DNA of 64,000 bases from Streptomyces sp. SKN60 (GCF_026236535.1 NZ_JAHTMW010000011.1:186001-250000); one strand, 5' to 3'. Positions 7,689-16,730 are shown, counted from the stretch's first letter. Notes: generated by a model not told the origin, from the letters alone. Numbers and translations: made by a program.

Positions 7689-8627
7689 ATGGCCGCAGCT
7701 GTGACCCCACCGCCCCGGGCCGTCCGCCCGCCCGGGCGCCGCCGCACGGGAGGGCCCCCGCGCCGCCTCCCGTATCTGCTGATCGCGCCCGCCGGCCTGC
7801 TGATGCTCGGCTTCATCGCGTATCCCGTGCTCAGCGTCTTCTACTACAGCCTCCAGGACTACAACCCCACCAAGCCGTGGCGGAACGGCTTCGCGGGGCT
7901 GGGGAACTTCACGGAGCTGTTCACGGAGGACCCGCAGTTCTGGGGAACGCTCGGCTTCAGCCTCAAGTGGGTCGCGGTCGAGGTGACGCTCCAGCTGCTC
8001 TTCGGGCTCGCCCTGGCACTGATCGTCAACCAGACCTTCGTGGGCCGGGCGGTCGGACGGGCGCTCGTCTTCTCGCCGTGGGCGGTGTCCGGGGTGCTGA
8101 CCTCGGCGATCTGGGTGCTGCTCTACAACTCGCAGACGGGCCTGACCCGTTATCTCGCGGACGCGGGCATCGGCTCGTACGGCACGTCCTGGCTCTCCGA
8201 CACCGCGACCGTGTTCCCCGCGGCGATCGTCGCCGATCTGTGGCGCGGGGTCCCCTTCTTCGCGATCCTCATCCTGGCCGATCTGCAGTCCATTCCGAAG
8301 GACCTGTACGAGGCGGCGGAGGTCGACGGCGCGGGCCGGGTGCGGCAGTTCCTGCACATCACGCTCCCCCATCTGCGGGACGCGATCGTGCTGTCCACGC
8401 TGCTCCGCGCGGTGTGGGAGTTCAACAACGTCGACCTGCTCTACACCCTGACCGGCGGCGGGCCCGCCGGCGAGACCACCACGCTGCCGCTGTACATCGC
8501 GCGGACCAGCGTCGACGCCCATGACTTCGGGTACGCGTCCGCGCTGACGACGGTGGCGTTCGTGGTCCTTCTCTTCTGCTCGACGGTGTATCTGCGCCTG
8601 AGCAGGTTCGGAGGCGAGAACCGATGA
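7689..8627 (+). CDS. ABC sugar transporter permease 1 (MalF/UgpA type)
   Basis: A 312-residue CUT1-type permease. A basic, Pro-rich cytoplasmic start is followed by about six membrane helices, beginning with YLLIAPAGLLMLGFIAYPVL. The EAA loop is EAAEVDGAGRVRQFLHITLP, the contact site for the ATPase. A GGAG ribosome site precedes ATG 7689. It overlaps the second permease by ATGA. No ATP-binding protein gene is nearby, so energy probably comes from the shared MsiK-type ATPase, as in other Streptomyces CUT1 systems. Likely cargo is pectin-derived oligosaccharides or arabino-oligosaccharides, inferred from the surrounding enzymes. Confidence 0.92.
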   Translation: MAAAVTPPPRAVRPPGRRRTGGPPRRLPYLLIAPAGLLMLGFIAYPVLSVFYYSLQDYNPTKPWRNGFAGLGNFTELFTEDPQFWGTLGFSLKWVAVEVTLQLLFGLALALIVNQTFVGRAVGRALVFSPWAVSGVLTSAIWVLLYNSQTGLTRYLADAGIGSYGTSWLSDTATVFPAAIVADLWRGVPFFAILILADLQSIPKDLYEAAEVDGAGRVRQFLHITLPHLRDAIVLSTLLRAVWEFNNVDLLYTLTGGGPAGETTTLPLYIARTSVDAHDFGYASALTTVAFVVLLFCSTVYLRLSRFGGENR

Positions 8628-9517
8628 CCGTCCTCGACAGGATCGAGGTCCGGGCGGACGACGACGCGGCGGCCGGGCCCGGCGCCCGCCGGAAGCGCCG
8701 CCGCGCGTGGGACGAGGTGCCGCGCTGGCAGATCTACCTTCCGCTCGGCGCGTATCTGCTCTTCACCCTCGTCCCGTTCTACTGGATCCTGCTGTTCGCG
8801 GTCCGCCCGGCCGGTTCGACCTCGCTCGTGCCGTGGCCGATGACCGGCGAGCACTTCGCCAAGGTGTGGAGCGAGCGCGGCTTCGCCACCTACTTCCAGA
8901 ACAGCCTGCTGATCGGTCTGGCCACCCTGGTGACCACCACGGTCGTGGCCCTGGCCGGCGGCTACGCCCTGGCGCGCTTCGAGTTCCGCTTCAAGAAGGG
9001 CTTCATGCTGGCCCTGCTGTGCTCGCAGTTCGTGCCGGGGGCGCTGCTGCTCGTCCCGCTGTTCCAGATCTTCGCGGGCCTGCGGATGATCAACTCGCTG
9101 GGCAGCGTCATCATCGCGGAGACCGTCTTCCAGCTGCCGCTGTCGATGATCCTCATCAGCGGCTTCATCAGGAACGTGCCGTACTCCCTGGAGGAGGCGG
9201 CCTGGGTGGACGGCTGCAATCGCTTCGCCGCCTTCCGGATCGTGGTGCTTCCGCTGCTGCGGCCCGGGCTCGTCGCCGTCGGCTCCTTCGCCTTCGTGCA
9301 CGCCTGGAACCACTTCCTCTTCGCCCTGATGTTCCTCAACAGCCAGGAGAAGCAGACGATCCCGGTCGGCCTCAACACCCTCATGGGCGCGGACAGCGTC
9401 GACCTCGGGGCGCTGGCGGCGGGCGGGGTGATCGCGGCCGTGCCCGTGGTGATCGTGTTCGCGTTCATCCAGAAGTGGCTGGTCACCGGCTTCAGCGCGG
9501 GGGCGGTGAAGGGATGA
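8624..9517 (+). CDS. ABC sugar transporter permease 2 (MalG/UgpE type)
   Basis: Second CUT1 permease, 297 residues, paired with the gene before it. It has about six membrane segments and the EAA loop EEAAWVDGCNRFAAFRIVVL. The C-terminal WLVTGFSAGAVKG is the usual end of this family. ATG 8624 overlaps the upstream stop, and its stop overlaps the ATG of the oxidoreductase. The matching binding lipoprotein is encoded ~3.6 kb downstream after three cytoplasmic enzyme genes, an unusual order for this transporter class. Confidence 0.93.
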   Translation: MTVLDRIEVRADDDAAAGPGARRKRRRAWDEVPRWQIYLPLGAYLLFTLVPFYWILLFAVRPAGSTSLVPWPMTGEHFAKVWSERGFATYFQNSLLIGLATLVTTTVVALAGGYALARFEFRFKKGFMLALLCSQFVPGALLLVPLFQIFAGLRMINSLGSVIIAETVFQLPLSMILISGFIRNVPYSLEEAAWVDGCNRFAAFRIVVLPLLRPGLVAVGSFAFVHAWNHFLFALMFLNSQEKQTIPVGLNTLMGADSVDLGALAAGGVIAAVPVVIVFAFIQKWLVTGFSAGAVKG

Positions 9518-10677
9518 GCCCGCAGCACGAGCCTGTTCCCGTGGTGCTCGCCGGGGCCCGCGGCCACGGGCACTGGCACCTGGCGAACCTCCGCCGTCTC
9601 GAGGCCTCCGGTCCGGTCCGGCTCGCCGGGGTCTGCGAGCTCACCCCGCTCGACAGCGCCGAGCTGGAGGGGTTCGGCACGGTCGTCCAGGGCGCTGACC
9701 TGGACGCGCTGCTCGCCGCGACGGGGGCGCGGATCGCGATCGTGTGCACCCCGATCGCCACCCATGCCGAGCTCGCCCTCGTCGCCGCACGGCGTGGGGT
9801 GCAGCTGCTCCTGGAGAAGCCGCCCGCCCCTTCGTACGCGGAGTTCCGCCGCCTGGCGGACGGTGTCGCGGCGGCCGGCGTGGCCTGCCAGATCGGGTTC
9901 CAGTCACTGGGCTCGCACGCCGTGCCGGCCATCCGCGAGCTGGTCGCGGACGGGGCGATCGGGGAGCTGCTCGGGGTAGGCGGGGCCGGGGCGTGGGTGC
10001 GGGACGAGGCCTACTTCCGGCGGGTGCCGTGGGCGGGCCGGCGGCGGCTCGACGGCGTGGACGTCGTGGACGGGGCGCTGACCAACCCGCTCGCCCATGC
10101 CGTCGCCACCGCCCTCGCGCTGGCGGGCGCCCCGCGCGCCGAGGACGTCGACCGCATCGAGACCGAACTGCTGCGCGCGCACGCCATCGAGTCCGACGAC
10201 ACCTCCGCCGTACGGATCCTCACGACGGCCGGTCGGCAGGTGACGGTCGCGGCGACGCTGTGCGCGGAGCGGGCGGCCGAGCCGTATGTGATGGTGCACG
10301 GCAGCCGGGGGCGGATCACCTTCTGGTACAAGCAGGACCGGGTGCTGCTGCAGCGGGCCGGGCACGGGCCGGTGGAGACCGTGCACGGACGCACCGACCT
10401 CCTGGAGAACCTGGTCGCGCATGTGACGGACGGAGCGCCGCTGCTTGTGCCCCCGGACGCGACGGGCGCCTTCATGCGGGTGGTGGAGGCGGTGCGGTGC
10501 GCGCCCGACCCGGTGGAGCTGCCGGAGGAGTTCCGGCGGACGGTACGGGGCGAGGGCGGGCCGCGCCGGACGGTGCCCGGGATCGACGCGCTGGTCGACC
10601 GGAGCGCCGAGACGCTGAGCCTGTACTCCGAACTCGGCGCCCCCTGGGCGCGGCGGGCCGGGGCGGTGGTCCGGTGA
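9514..10677 (+). CDS. Gfo/Idh/MocA family oxidoreductase, candidate aldose or glycoside dehydrogenase
   Basis: A 387-residue NAD(P)-dependent sugar oxidoreductase. The N-terminal Rossmann fold has a variant nucleotide loop (VVLAGARGHGHWHL rather than GxGxxG). LEKPPAPSYAEF holds the EKP Lys, and a conserved His lies in DGALTNPLAHAVA. The C-terminal beta-sheet domain ends near residue 370. Gfo/Idh enzymes include L-arabinose and D-galactose 1-dehydrogenases, which fits the downstream dehydratase and keto-acid steps of this operon. Oxidation at C3 of a glycoside is the other known chemistry. Four-base overlaps on both sides tie it to the permease and to the DUF6807 gene. Confidence 0.88.
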   Translation: MSPQHEPVPVVLAGARGHGHWHLANLRRLEASGPVRLAGVCELTPLDSAELEGFGTVVQGADLDALLAATGARIAIVCTPIATHAELALVAARRGVQLLLEKPPAPSYAEFRRLADGVAAAGVACQIGFQSLGSHAVPAIRELVADGAIGELLGVGGAGAWVRDEAYFRRVPWAGRRRLDGVDVVDGALTNPLAHAVATALALAGAPRAEDVDRIETELLRAHAIESDDTSAVRILTTAGRQVTVAATLCAERAAEPYVMVHGSRGRITFWYKQDRVLLQRAGHGPVETVHGRTDLLENLVAHVTDGAPLLVPPDATGAFMRVVEAVRCAPDPVELPEEFRRTVRGEGGPRRTVPGIDALVDRSAETLSLYSELGAPWARRAGAVVR

Positions 10678-11525
10678 GCGGCGCCGAGGGCATCCTCGAA
10701 CTGCGCTGCGCCGGGCGGCCGGTGGCCGCGTACACGACGCGGCCGGAGCTCTCCGCGCGCCATTCCCCGCGGCCGTATCTGCATCCGGTGACGACACCGG
10801 CCGGGGTGCCGGTCAGCGCGTTCGCGCCGGACGATCATCGGCACCATCTGGGGGTGGGGGTCGCCGTGCCGGACGTGGCGGGGCACAACTTCTGGGGCGG
10901 TCGGACCTTCGTCCGCGGCCGGGGGCCGACGGAGCTCGACAACCACGGCGTCCAGCGGCACGAGGGGTTCGCCCGCCTCGGTCCCGACGGCTTCACGGAG
11001 GCGCTGAGCTGGACCGCCGGGGACGGCCGCGTTCTTCTCCGAGAGGAGAGAATCCTGCGGGTCCGCGAGCTCGGCGGGGCGGCGTGGGCGCTCGACCTGT
11101 CCTTCGCGCTCACCGACGCCACGGGTGCCGGGGTGTCGATCGGCAGCCCGGCGACCAATGGGCGGCCGGGTGCCGCGTACGGAGGCTTCTTCTGGCGCGC
11201 GCCGAAGGAAGCCGGGCCGCCGGTGGTGTTCGGCGCGGCCGGGGACGGCGAGGCCGCCGTGCACGGGGTGTGCGGCGACTGGGTCGCGCTGGCCGGGGAC
11301 GGCTGGACGCTGGTGTTCGCCGGGGCGGACGAGGAGACCCGGCGCGATCCGTGGTTCGTGCGCGCCGCCGAGTACCCGGGCGTCGGTTCCTCCCTCGCCC
11401 ACGAGCGGCGGCTCCTGCTGCCAGCCGGGGGCACGGTGGTACGGCGGGTGGTCACCGTGGTGGCCGACGGGCGGCTCGACCGGGCGGCCGCCGAGGCCCT
11501 CGCGCACCGGGGGGTGACGCCATGA
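10674..11525 (+). CDS. DUF6807 (PmoA-like) protein, unknown function
   Basis: A 283-residue soluble protein with no signal peptide, starting at GTG 10674 (GTGA overlap). It carries the DUF6807 hallmark near residue 60, DDHRHHLGVGVAVPDVAGHNFWGG, and a later HEGFARLGPDGFTEAL. The His-rich motif suggests a metal or catalytic site in a beta-sandwich. The family is often labelled methane oxygenase PmoA in databases, which is misleading. It is fixed between a Gfo/Idh oxidoreductase and a GH43 glycosidase, so a sugar-directed role is likely. A lactonase or oxidised-sugar hydrolase would fill a missing pathway step. That role is inference only. Confidence 0.75.
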   Translation: MSGAEGILELRCAGRPVAAYTTRPELSARHSPRPYLHPVTTPAGVPVSAFAPDDHRHHLGVGVAVPDVAGHNFWGGRTFVRGRGPTELDNHGVQRHEGFARLGPDGFTEALSWTAGDGRVLLREERILRVRELGGAAWALDLSFALTDATGAGVSIGSPATNGRPGAAYGGFFWRAPKEAGPPVVFGAAGDGEAAVHGVCGDWVALAGDGWTLVFAGADEETRRDPWFVRAAEYPGVGSSLAHERRLLLPAGGTVVRRVVTVVADGRLDRAAAEALAHRGVTP

Positions 11526-13081
11526 CCGCCCCGTACACGGACACCGACGGCCGGACCGGGGACCTCGGCGACGGCACCTACCGCAATCCGGTCCTCGCCG
11601 CAGACTGGTCCGATCCGGACGTGGTGCGGGTCGGTGACGACTTCTATCTGACCGCGTCCAGCTTCGGACGGGCCCCCGGACTGCCGCTGCTCCACTCGCG
11701 CGACCTCGTGAACTGGGCGCTGGTCGGGCACGCGCTCGACCGGCTGCGGCCGGAGGCGGCGTTCGCCGTCCCCCGGCACGACGCCGGGGTGTGGGCGCCG
11801 TCGCTGCGGCACCACGACGGCCGGTTCTGGATCTTCTGGGGCGACCCCGACCACGGCGTCTTCCAGGTCAACTCCCGTTCCGTGCGGGGCCCGTGGAGCG
11901 AGCCGCAGCTGGTGAAGGCGGGCCGGGGGCTGATCGACGCCTGCCCGCTGTGGGACGCGGAGAGCGGCGAGGCGTATCTGGTGCACGGCTGGGCGAAGTC
12001 CCGGGCGGGCTTCAACAACCGGCTGACCGGCCACCGGATGAGCCCGGACGGCACGCGGCTGCTCGACGCGGGCACGACGCTCGTCGACGCCGACACGCTC
12101 CCCGGCTGGTTCACCCTGGAGGGGCCGAAGCTGTACCGGCACGACGGCTGGTTCTGGATCCTCGCCCCGGCGGGCGGTGTCGCCACCGGCTGGCAGGGCG
12201 CCTTCCGCGCGCGGGCGTTCACCGGCCCGTACGAGGAACGGGTCGTCCTCGCGCAGGGCGACACCCCGGTCAACGGGCCCCATCAGGGCGGCTGGGTGCG
12301 CACCGCGCGGGGCGAGGACTGGTTCCTGCACTTCCAGCAGCGGGGCGCGCACGGGCGGGTGGTCCACCTCCAGCCGATGTGCTGGGACGCGGACGGCTGG
12401 CCGGTGCTCGGCGACAACGGGGCGCCCGTCCTCGTCCACCGCAAGCCCGACCTGCCACCGCAGCCGCGGTCCGCACCCGGGCACGACGACCGTTTCCCCG
12501 GCGGCCGGTTCGGGCGGCAGTGGCAGTGGACGGCCAATCCGGCCGAGGGCTGGACGGTCCGCCACTCCGCCGACGGACTGCGGCTGACCTGCGGGCGGCA
12601 CGAGCGCGTCGACGACCTGCGGGCGCTGCCGCAGCTCCTCACCCAGCGGATGCCGGCGCGGGCGTGTGTCGTGGAGGTCGAACTGGACCTGGACGGCGGT
12701 GCGGTGGCGCCCGGGGCCAGGGCGGGGCTCGTGGTCCTGGGCGACGCGTACAGCTGGATCGGGCTCGCCCGGGAGGGCGACGGCCGGGTCCGGCTCGTGC
12801 ACCGGTTCGCCCCGGCCGACACCGACCGGGAGCGGGACGCGGCACCGTCCCGGGCCTCGCCCGAGGGGCGGGCCCGGCTGCGGATCGAGCTGACCGCGGA
12901 CGCCCGATGCCGCTTCGCGGCCGACACGGGCGACGGCCGGGAATTCGTTCCGCTCGGACAGGAATTCGCGGCGACGCCGTGGCGGTGGGTCGGGGCGCTG
13001 CTCGGGCTGTTCGCCGCGGCGCCGCCCGGGACGGGCCACGCCGGGACGGCCCTGTTCACCGACTTCCGCATCACGCCCTGA
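11522..13081 (+). CDS. GH43 glycoside hydrolase, intracellular beta-xylosidase/arabinosidase-like
   Basis: A 519-residue GH43 enzyme without a signal peptide, so it acts on imported oligosaccharides. The five-bladed propeller (~15-320) shows the base Asp in WSDPDVVRV, the pKa-setting Asp in LIDACPLWD and the acid Glu in TLEGPKLYR. A C-terminal beta-sandwich (~330-519) is the usual accessory domain of beta-xylosidase/exo-arabinofuranosidase subfamilies. Start ATG 11522 overlaps the previous stop. In a pectin operon the likeliest targets are arabinan or arabinogalactan side-chain fragments, releasing L-arabinose for the oxidative route suggested by its neighbours; a xylosidase role is also possible. 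Confidence 0.9.
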   Translation: MTAPYTDTDGRTGDLGDGTYRNPVLAADWSDPDVVRVGDDFYLTASSFGRAPGLPLLHSRDLVNWALVGHALDRLRPEAAFAVPRHDAGVWAPSLRHHDGRFWIFWGDPDHGVFQVNSRSVRGPWSEPQLVKAGRGLIDACPLWDAESGEAYLVHGWAKSRAGFNNRLTGHRMSPDGTRLLDAGTTLVDADTLPGWFTLEGPKLYRHDGWFWILAPAGGVATGWQGAFRARAFTGPYEERVVLAQGDTPVNGPHQGGWVRTARGEDWFLHFQQRGAHGRVVHLQPMCWDADGWPVLGDNGAPVLVHRKPDLPPQPRSAPGHDDRFPGGRFGRQWQWTANPAEGWTVRHSADGLRLTCGRHERVDDLRALPQLLTQRMPARACVVEVELDLDGGAVAPGARAGLVVLGDAYSWIGLAREGDGRVRLVHRFAPADTDRERDAAPSRASPEGRARLRIELTADARCRFAADTGDGREFVPLGQEFAATPWRWVGALLGLFAAAPPGTGHAGTALFTDFRITP

Positions 13082-13158
13082 GCCCCCTTCCCCTATCCCC
13101 GTCCCATCTCCCCCCACCCCCCAACCCCCGTACGACCCCAGAGAGAAGAGAGCCGACG

Positions 13159-14499
13159 ATGCATGTCTTCCGTGGCGGGCGGCGCAGAGCCGCCGGTGCC
13201 CTGGCCCTGACCACCGCGCTCGCGCTGACCCTGGCCGCCTGTGGCGACGACGGCAGCGGGGCCGCCGGCGACAAGGGCGCCGAGGGCTCGGGCAAGGGCG
13301 AGATCACCTTCTGGGACAACAACGGCGGTGTGCGTACCGACGTCTGGAAGGAGATCATCGCCGACTTCGAGAAGGCGAACCCCGACATCAAGGTGAAGTA
13401 CGTCGGGATCGCCGCGAAGGAGGTCCAGTCCAAGTACGACACCGCGATCCAGGGCGGCGGGCTGCCGGACGTCGGCGGCGTCGGCGCGGCGATGCTCGCC
13501 GGGATCGCCGCGCAGAACGCGCTCGAACCGCTGGACGCCCGGATCGACGCGAGCCCCCTCAAGGGAAAGCTGAACACGGGCATGGTCGACAGCGTGCGCT
13601 CGGCCGGCGGCCGGGAGAAGCTGTTCACCGTCCCCACCTCCGCCAACAACGGAGTCCTGTACTACCGCACCGATCTGTTCCAGGCCGCGGGCCTCCAGGA
13701 GCCGGCCACCTGGCCGGCGTTCTACACGGCCGCCGAGAAGCTCACCGACCAGAAGAGCAACCGCTTCGGGTACACGATCCGCGGCGGCGCCGGGTCCGTC
13801 GCCCAGGCGCTGGACGCGATGTACGGCCAGAGCGGGATCACCAGCTTCTGGAGGGGCGACACGACCACGGTCAACGACCCGGCGAACGTGGCCGCCCTGG
13901 AGAAGTACGCGGGGCTGTTCAAGAAGACCACCCCGGCCGCCGACGTCAACAACGACTTCACCAAGATGGTCGCGCAGTGGGACAGCGGCCAGATCGGCAT
14001 GCTCAATCACAACCTGGGCTCCTACCAGGACCATGTGAAGGCGCTCGGCACCGGGAAGTTCCGGGGCATCCCGCTTCCGACCAAGGACGACGGCACCCGG
14101 GTGCAGGTGTCCAACCCGGTCGACGGTCTCGGACTGTTCTCGTCGAGCAAGAACAAGACGGCCGCCTGGAAGTTCATCGAGTTCGCCGCCTCCCACGAGG
14201 CCAACAGCACGTGGAACGAGTCGGCCGGCGCCATCCCGTCGAACACCGAGGCCGCCCAGGACCCCTGGATCAAGGAGTCCGAGCCGACCCGGCTCGCGGC
14301 GGAGGCGCTGTTCAGCGGCAAGACCGTCATCGTGCAGCTGCCGTACTACCTGCCGGACTGGAACACCATCTCCAAGGCCGACAACGAGCCCGCGTTCCAG
14401 AAGGTGCTGCTCGGCACGATGTCCGCGAAGGACTTCCTCGACGACCTCGCCGAGCAGCTGAACAAGGCGCAGGCCGAGTGGAAGAGCCGTACCAAGTGA
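13159..14499 (+). CDS. ABC sugar-binding lipoprotein
   Basis: A 446-residue extracellular solute-binding protein, family 1. The signal ends in a lipobox (TLAAC, Cys28), followed by the cluster-typical start ITFWDNNGGVRTDVW. Binding-lobe segments such as VPTSANNGVLYYRTDLF and WDSGQIGMLNHN are visible. It delivers sugar to the two permeases encoded at 7689-9517. The C-rich spacer 13082-13158 ends in a GAGAGAAGAG ribosome site. Its stop overlaps the GTG of the acetylesterase gene, coupling the binding protein to secreted pectin enzymes. There is no stem-loop after the gene, unlike cebE later in the window. Confidence 0.92.
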   Translation: MHVFRGGRRRAAGALALTTALALTLAACGDDGSGAAGDKGAEGSGKGEITFWDNNGGVRTDVWKEIIADFEKANPDIKVKYVGIAAKEVQSKYDTAIQGGGLPDVGGVGAAMLAGIAAQNALEPLDARIDASPLKGKLNTGMVDSVRSAGGREKLFTVPTSANNGVLYYRTDLFQAAGLQEPATWPAFYTAAEKLTDQKSNRFGYTIRGGAGSVAQALDAMYGQSGITSFWRGDTTTVNDPANVAALEKYAGLFKKTTPAADVNNDFTKMVAQWDSGQIGMLNHNLGSYQDHVKALGTGKFRGIPLPTKDDGTRVQVSNPVDGLGLFSSSKNKTAAWKFIEFAASHEANSTWNESAGAIPSNTEAAQDPWIKESEPTRLAAEALFSGKTVIVQLPYYLPDWNTISKADNEPAFQKVLLGTMSAKDFLDDLAEQLNKAQAEWKSRTK

Positions 14500-15356
14500 G
14501 GGGCCTGACCCGGCGCCGTCTGCTCGCGGCCGGGGCGGGCCTCGCACTCGCCCCGGCCGGGGCGCGGACCGTCGCCGCCGCCGCAGCCACCGCCCAGGCC
14601 CAGGACCCGGCCGCGGCCACGCCCCCGAAGGGGACCCGTATGCGCACCCTGTACATCGCCGGTGACTCCACCGCCGCCCAGAAGTACGCCGACGCGGCGC
14701 CCGAGACCGGCTGGGGCATGGCGCTGCCGGTCTTCCTGCACAAGGACGTCTCCGTCGCCAATCACGCCGTCAACGGACGCAGCACGAAGAGCTTTCTCGC
14801 CGAGGGGCGGCTCGACGCGATCCTGCGGGCGATCCGGCCCGGGGACGTGCTGCTCGTCCAGTTCGGCCACAACGACCAGAAGACCGAGGACCCGGCGCGC
14901 GGCACGGACCCGTGGACGACGTACCAGGACAACCTCCGCGCCTTCGCGGCCGCTGCCCGGGAGCACGGGGCGCTGCCGGTGTTCGCCACCTCGGTGGAGC
15001 GGCGCCGCTTCGACGCGGCCGGCACGGCCCTGCGCACCCTCGGGCAGTACCCGGCGGCGATGCGGGCTCTCGCGGTACGGGAGGACGTCGCCCTCCTGGA
15101 CGTCGAGGCGCTGTCCCTGGCCCTGTGGCAGCGGCTCGGGCCCGAGGCGACGAAGACGTACTTCAACTGGACGCCGACCGAACAGGACAACACCCACTTC
15201 AACCCGCCGGGTGCGATCGAGGTCGCCCGCCTCGTCGCGGACGAACTCGTGCGCACCCGGGTCCTCGCGCCGCACGAGACGCGCCGCCTGGACGACGAGA
15301 TCCCCACCGACCGGATCACCTGGCCCCAGCCGCCCGAGATCGAGGAGAAGCAGTGA
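14496..15356 (+). CDS. Secreted SGNH esterase, CE12 rhamnogalacturonan acetylesterase type
   Basis: Removes acetyl groups from pectin so lyases can act. The 286-residue product starts at GTG 14496 (GTGA overlap) with a twin-arginine-like signal (LTRRRLLAAGAGLALAPA). SGNH motifs are the nucleophile Ser in LYIAGDSTAA, the oxyanion Gly and Asn in VQFGHNDQK, and the Asp/His pair in EQDNTHFNPPG. Size and motif spacing match CE12. The stop overlaps the next GTG, so it is made together with the PL1 lyase. Confidence 0.88.
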   Translation: MRGLTRRRLLAAGAGLALAPAGARTVAAAAATAQAQDPAAATPPKGTRMRTLYIAGDSTAAQKYADAAPETGWGMALPVFLHKDVSVANHAVNGRSTKSFLAEGRLDAILRAIRPGDVLLVQFGHNDQKTEDPARGTDPWTTYQDNLRAFAAAAREHGALPVFATSVERRRFDAAGTALRTLGQYPAAMRALAVREDVALLDVEALSLALWQRLGPEATKTYFNWTPTEQDNTHFNPPGAIEVARLVADELVRTRVLAPHETRRLDDEIPTDRITWPQPPEIEEKQ

Positions 15357-16636
15357 ACCGTCGCAGAAGAATGTGTGTGGTGGGCGCGACCGCCCTCGTG
15401 CTCGGCCTCACCGGGCCGCTGTCCGCGGCCCAGGCCGCCCCCTCTCCGGAGCGGGCCACGCTCGGGGCCCGGGACGGCTGGGCCTCCGAGGGCACGGGGA
15501 CCACCGGCGGCTCCGCCGCCACCGCCTCCCGGGTGTTCACGGTGCGCACCTGGGAGGCCTTCCGGGCGGCGCTCGCCGCGCCGGGGACGGAGCCGCGGAT
15601 CGTACGGGTGGTGGGCACGCTGAACGCGACCGCCGCCGGCTGCGGCGCGTTCGAGGCGCCCGGCTACGACTTCGCCGCCTATCTGGCCGCGTACGACCCG
15701 GCGGTGTGGGGGTACGAGAAGGTGGTCAGCGGCCCGCAGGAGGATCTGCGGGCGGCCTCCGCCACCGCGCAGGGCCAGGCCATCAAGGTGAAGGTGCCCG
15801 CCAACACCACGATCGTCGGCGTCGGGCGCTCCGCGGGCATCACGGGCGGCAGCCTGCAGATCACCGGTGTCGACAATGTCGTCGTCCGCAACCTCACCCT
15901 GGAGAGCCCGCTCGACTGCTTCCCGCAGTGGGACCCGACGGACGGGGCGACCGGGGCGTGGAACTCCGAGTACGACAGCATGGTGGTGTACGGCTCGACG
16001 CATGTGTGGATCGACCACAACACGTTCACCGACGGGGCCCACCCCGACTCCACGCTGCCTTCCTACTACGGGGAGGTGTACCAGCAGCACGACGGCGAAC
16101 TGGACGTCGTGCGCGGCGCGGACCTGGTGACGGTGTCGTGGAACGTGTTCGCCGACCACGACAAGACGCTGATGATCGGCAACAGCGACAGCGCCGGCGC
16201 CACCGACCGGGACAAGCTGCGGGTCACCCTCCACCACAACCTGTTCCGGAACGTGATCGAGCGGGCGCCGCGCGTCCGGTTCGGGAAGGTCGACGCGTAC
16301 AACAACCACTTCGTGGTGCCGGGTCCGGCCTACGCGTACTCGTTCGGCATCGGGCAGGAGTCCCGGCTGGTCGCGGAGAAGAACGCGTTCACGCTGGCCG
16401 ACGGGGTGCCCGCCGGGAAGATCCTCAAGAAGTGGAAGGCCGCCCCGGTGACGGTGGCGGACAACCTGGTCAACGGCGCGCCCGTCGACCTGCTCGCCGT
16501 GCACAACGCCCAGTTCCCGGGCGAGGCGCTGACCGCCGACGCGGGCTGGACGCCCGAGCTGCGCGCCCGGGTCGACGTGCCGCGGGCCGTGCCCGCCCTC
16601 GTCGACCACCGCGCGGGCGCCGGACGCCTGGACTGA
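15353..16636 (+). CDS. Secreted pectate lyase, PL1 family
   Basis: Cleaves homogalacturonan by beta-elimination outside the cell, with calcium. It starts at GTG 15353 (427 residues) with a signal peptide ending near SAAQA. The right-handed beta-helix carries PL1 hallmarks: THVWIDHNTF (~220), the acidic calcium segment, and the catalytic Arg in ERAPRVRFGKVDAYNNHF (~310). The LTLESPLDCFPQWDP region resembles pectate rather than pectin lyases. The overlap with the CE12 gene suggests co-secretion of deacetylase and lyase. Confidence 0.92.
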   Translation: MNRRRRMCVVGATALVLGLTGPLSAAQAAPSPERATLGARDGWASEGTGTTGGSAATASRVFTVRTWEAFRAALAAPGTEPRIVRVVGTLNATAAGCGAFEAPGYDFAAYLAAYDPAVWGYEKVVSGPQEDLRAASATAQGQAIKVKVPANTTIVGVGRSAGITGGSLQITGVDNVVVRNLTLESPLDCFPQWDPTDGATGAWNSEYDSMVVYGSTHVWIDHNTFTDGAHPDSTLPSYYGEVYQQHDGELDVVRGADLVTVSWNVFADHDKTLMIGNSDSAGATDRDKLRVTLHHNLFRNVIERAPRVRFGKVDAYNNHFVVPGPAYAYSFGIGQESRLVAEKNAFTLADGVPAGKILKKWKAAPVTVADNLVNGAPVDLLAVHNAQFPGEALTADAGWTPELRARVDVPRAVPALVDHRAGAGRLD

Positions 16637-16730
16637 GCCCCCGGCCCTCTGTGTCGCCCCCCTCCCCCGATCTCCTCTCCCCGATCTCCCTTCCCCCGTC
16701 TCCCCTCTCCGAGCGAAGGAGCACGTCGTC

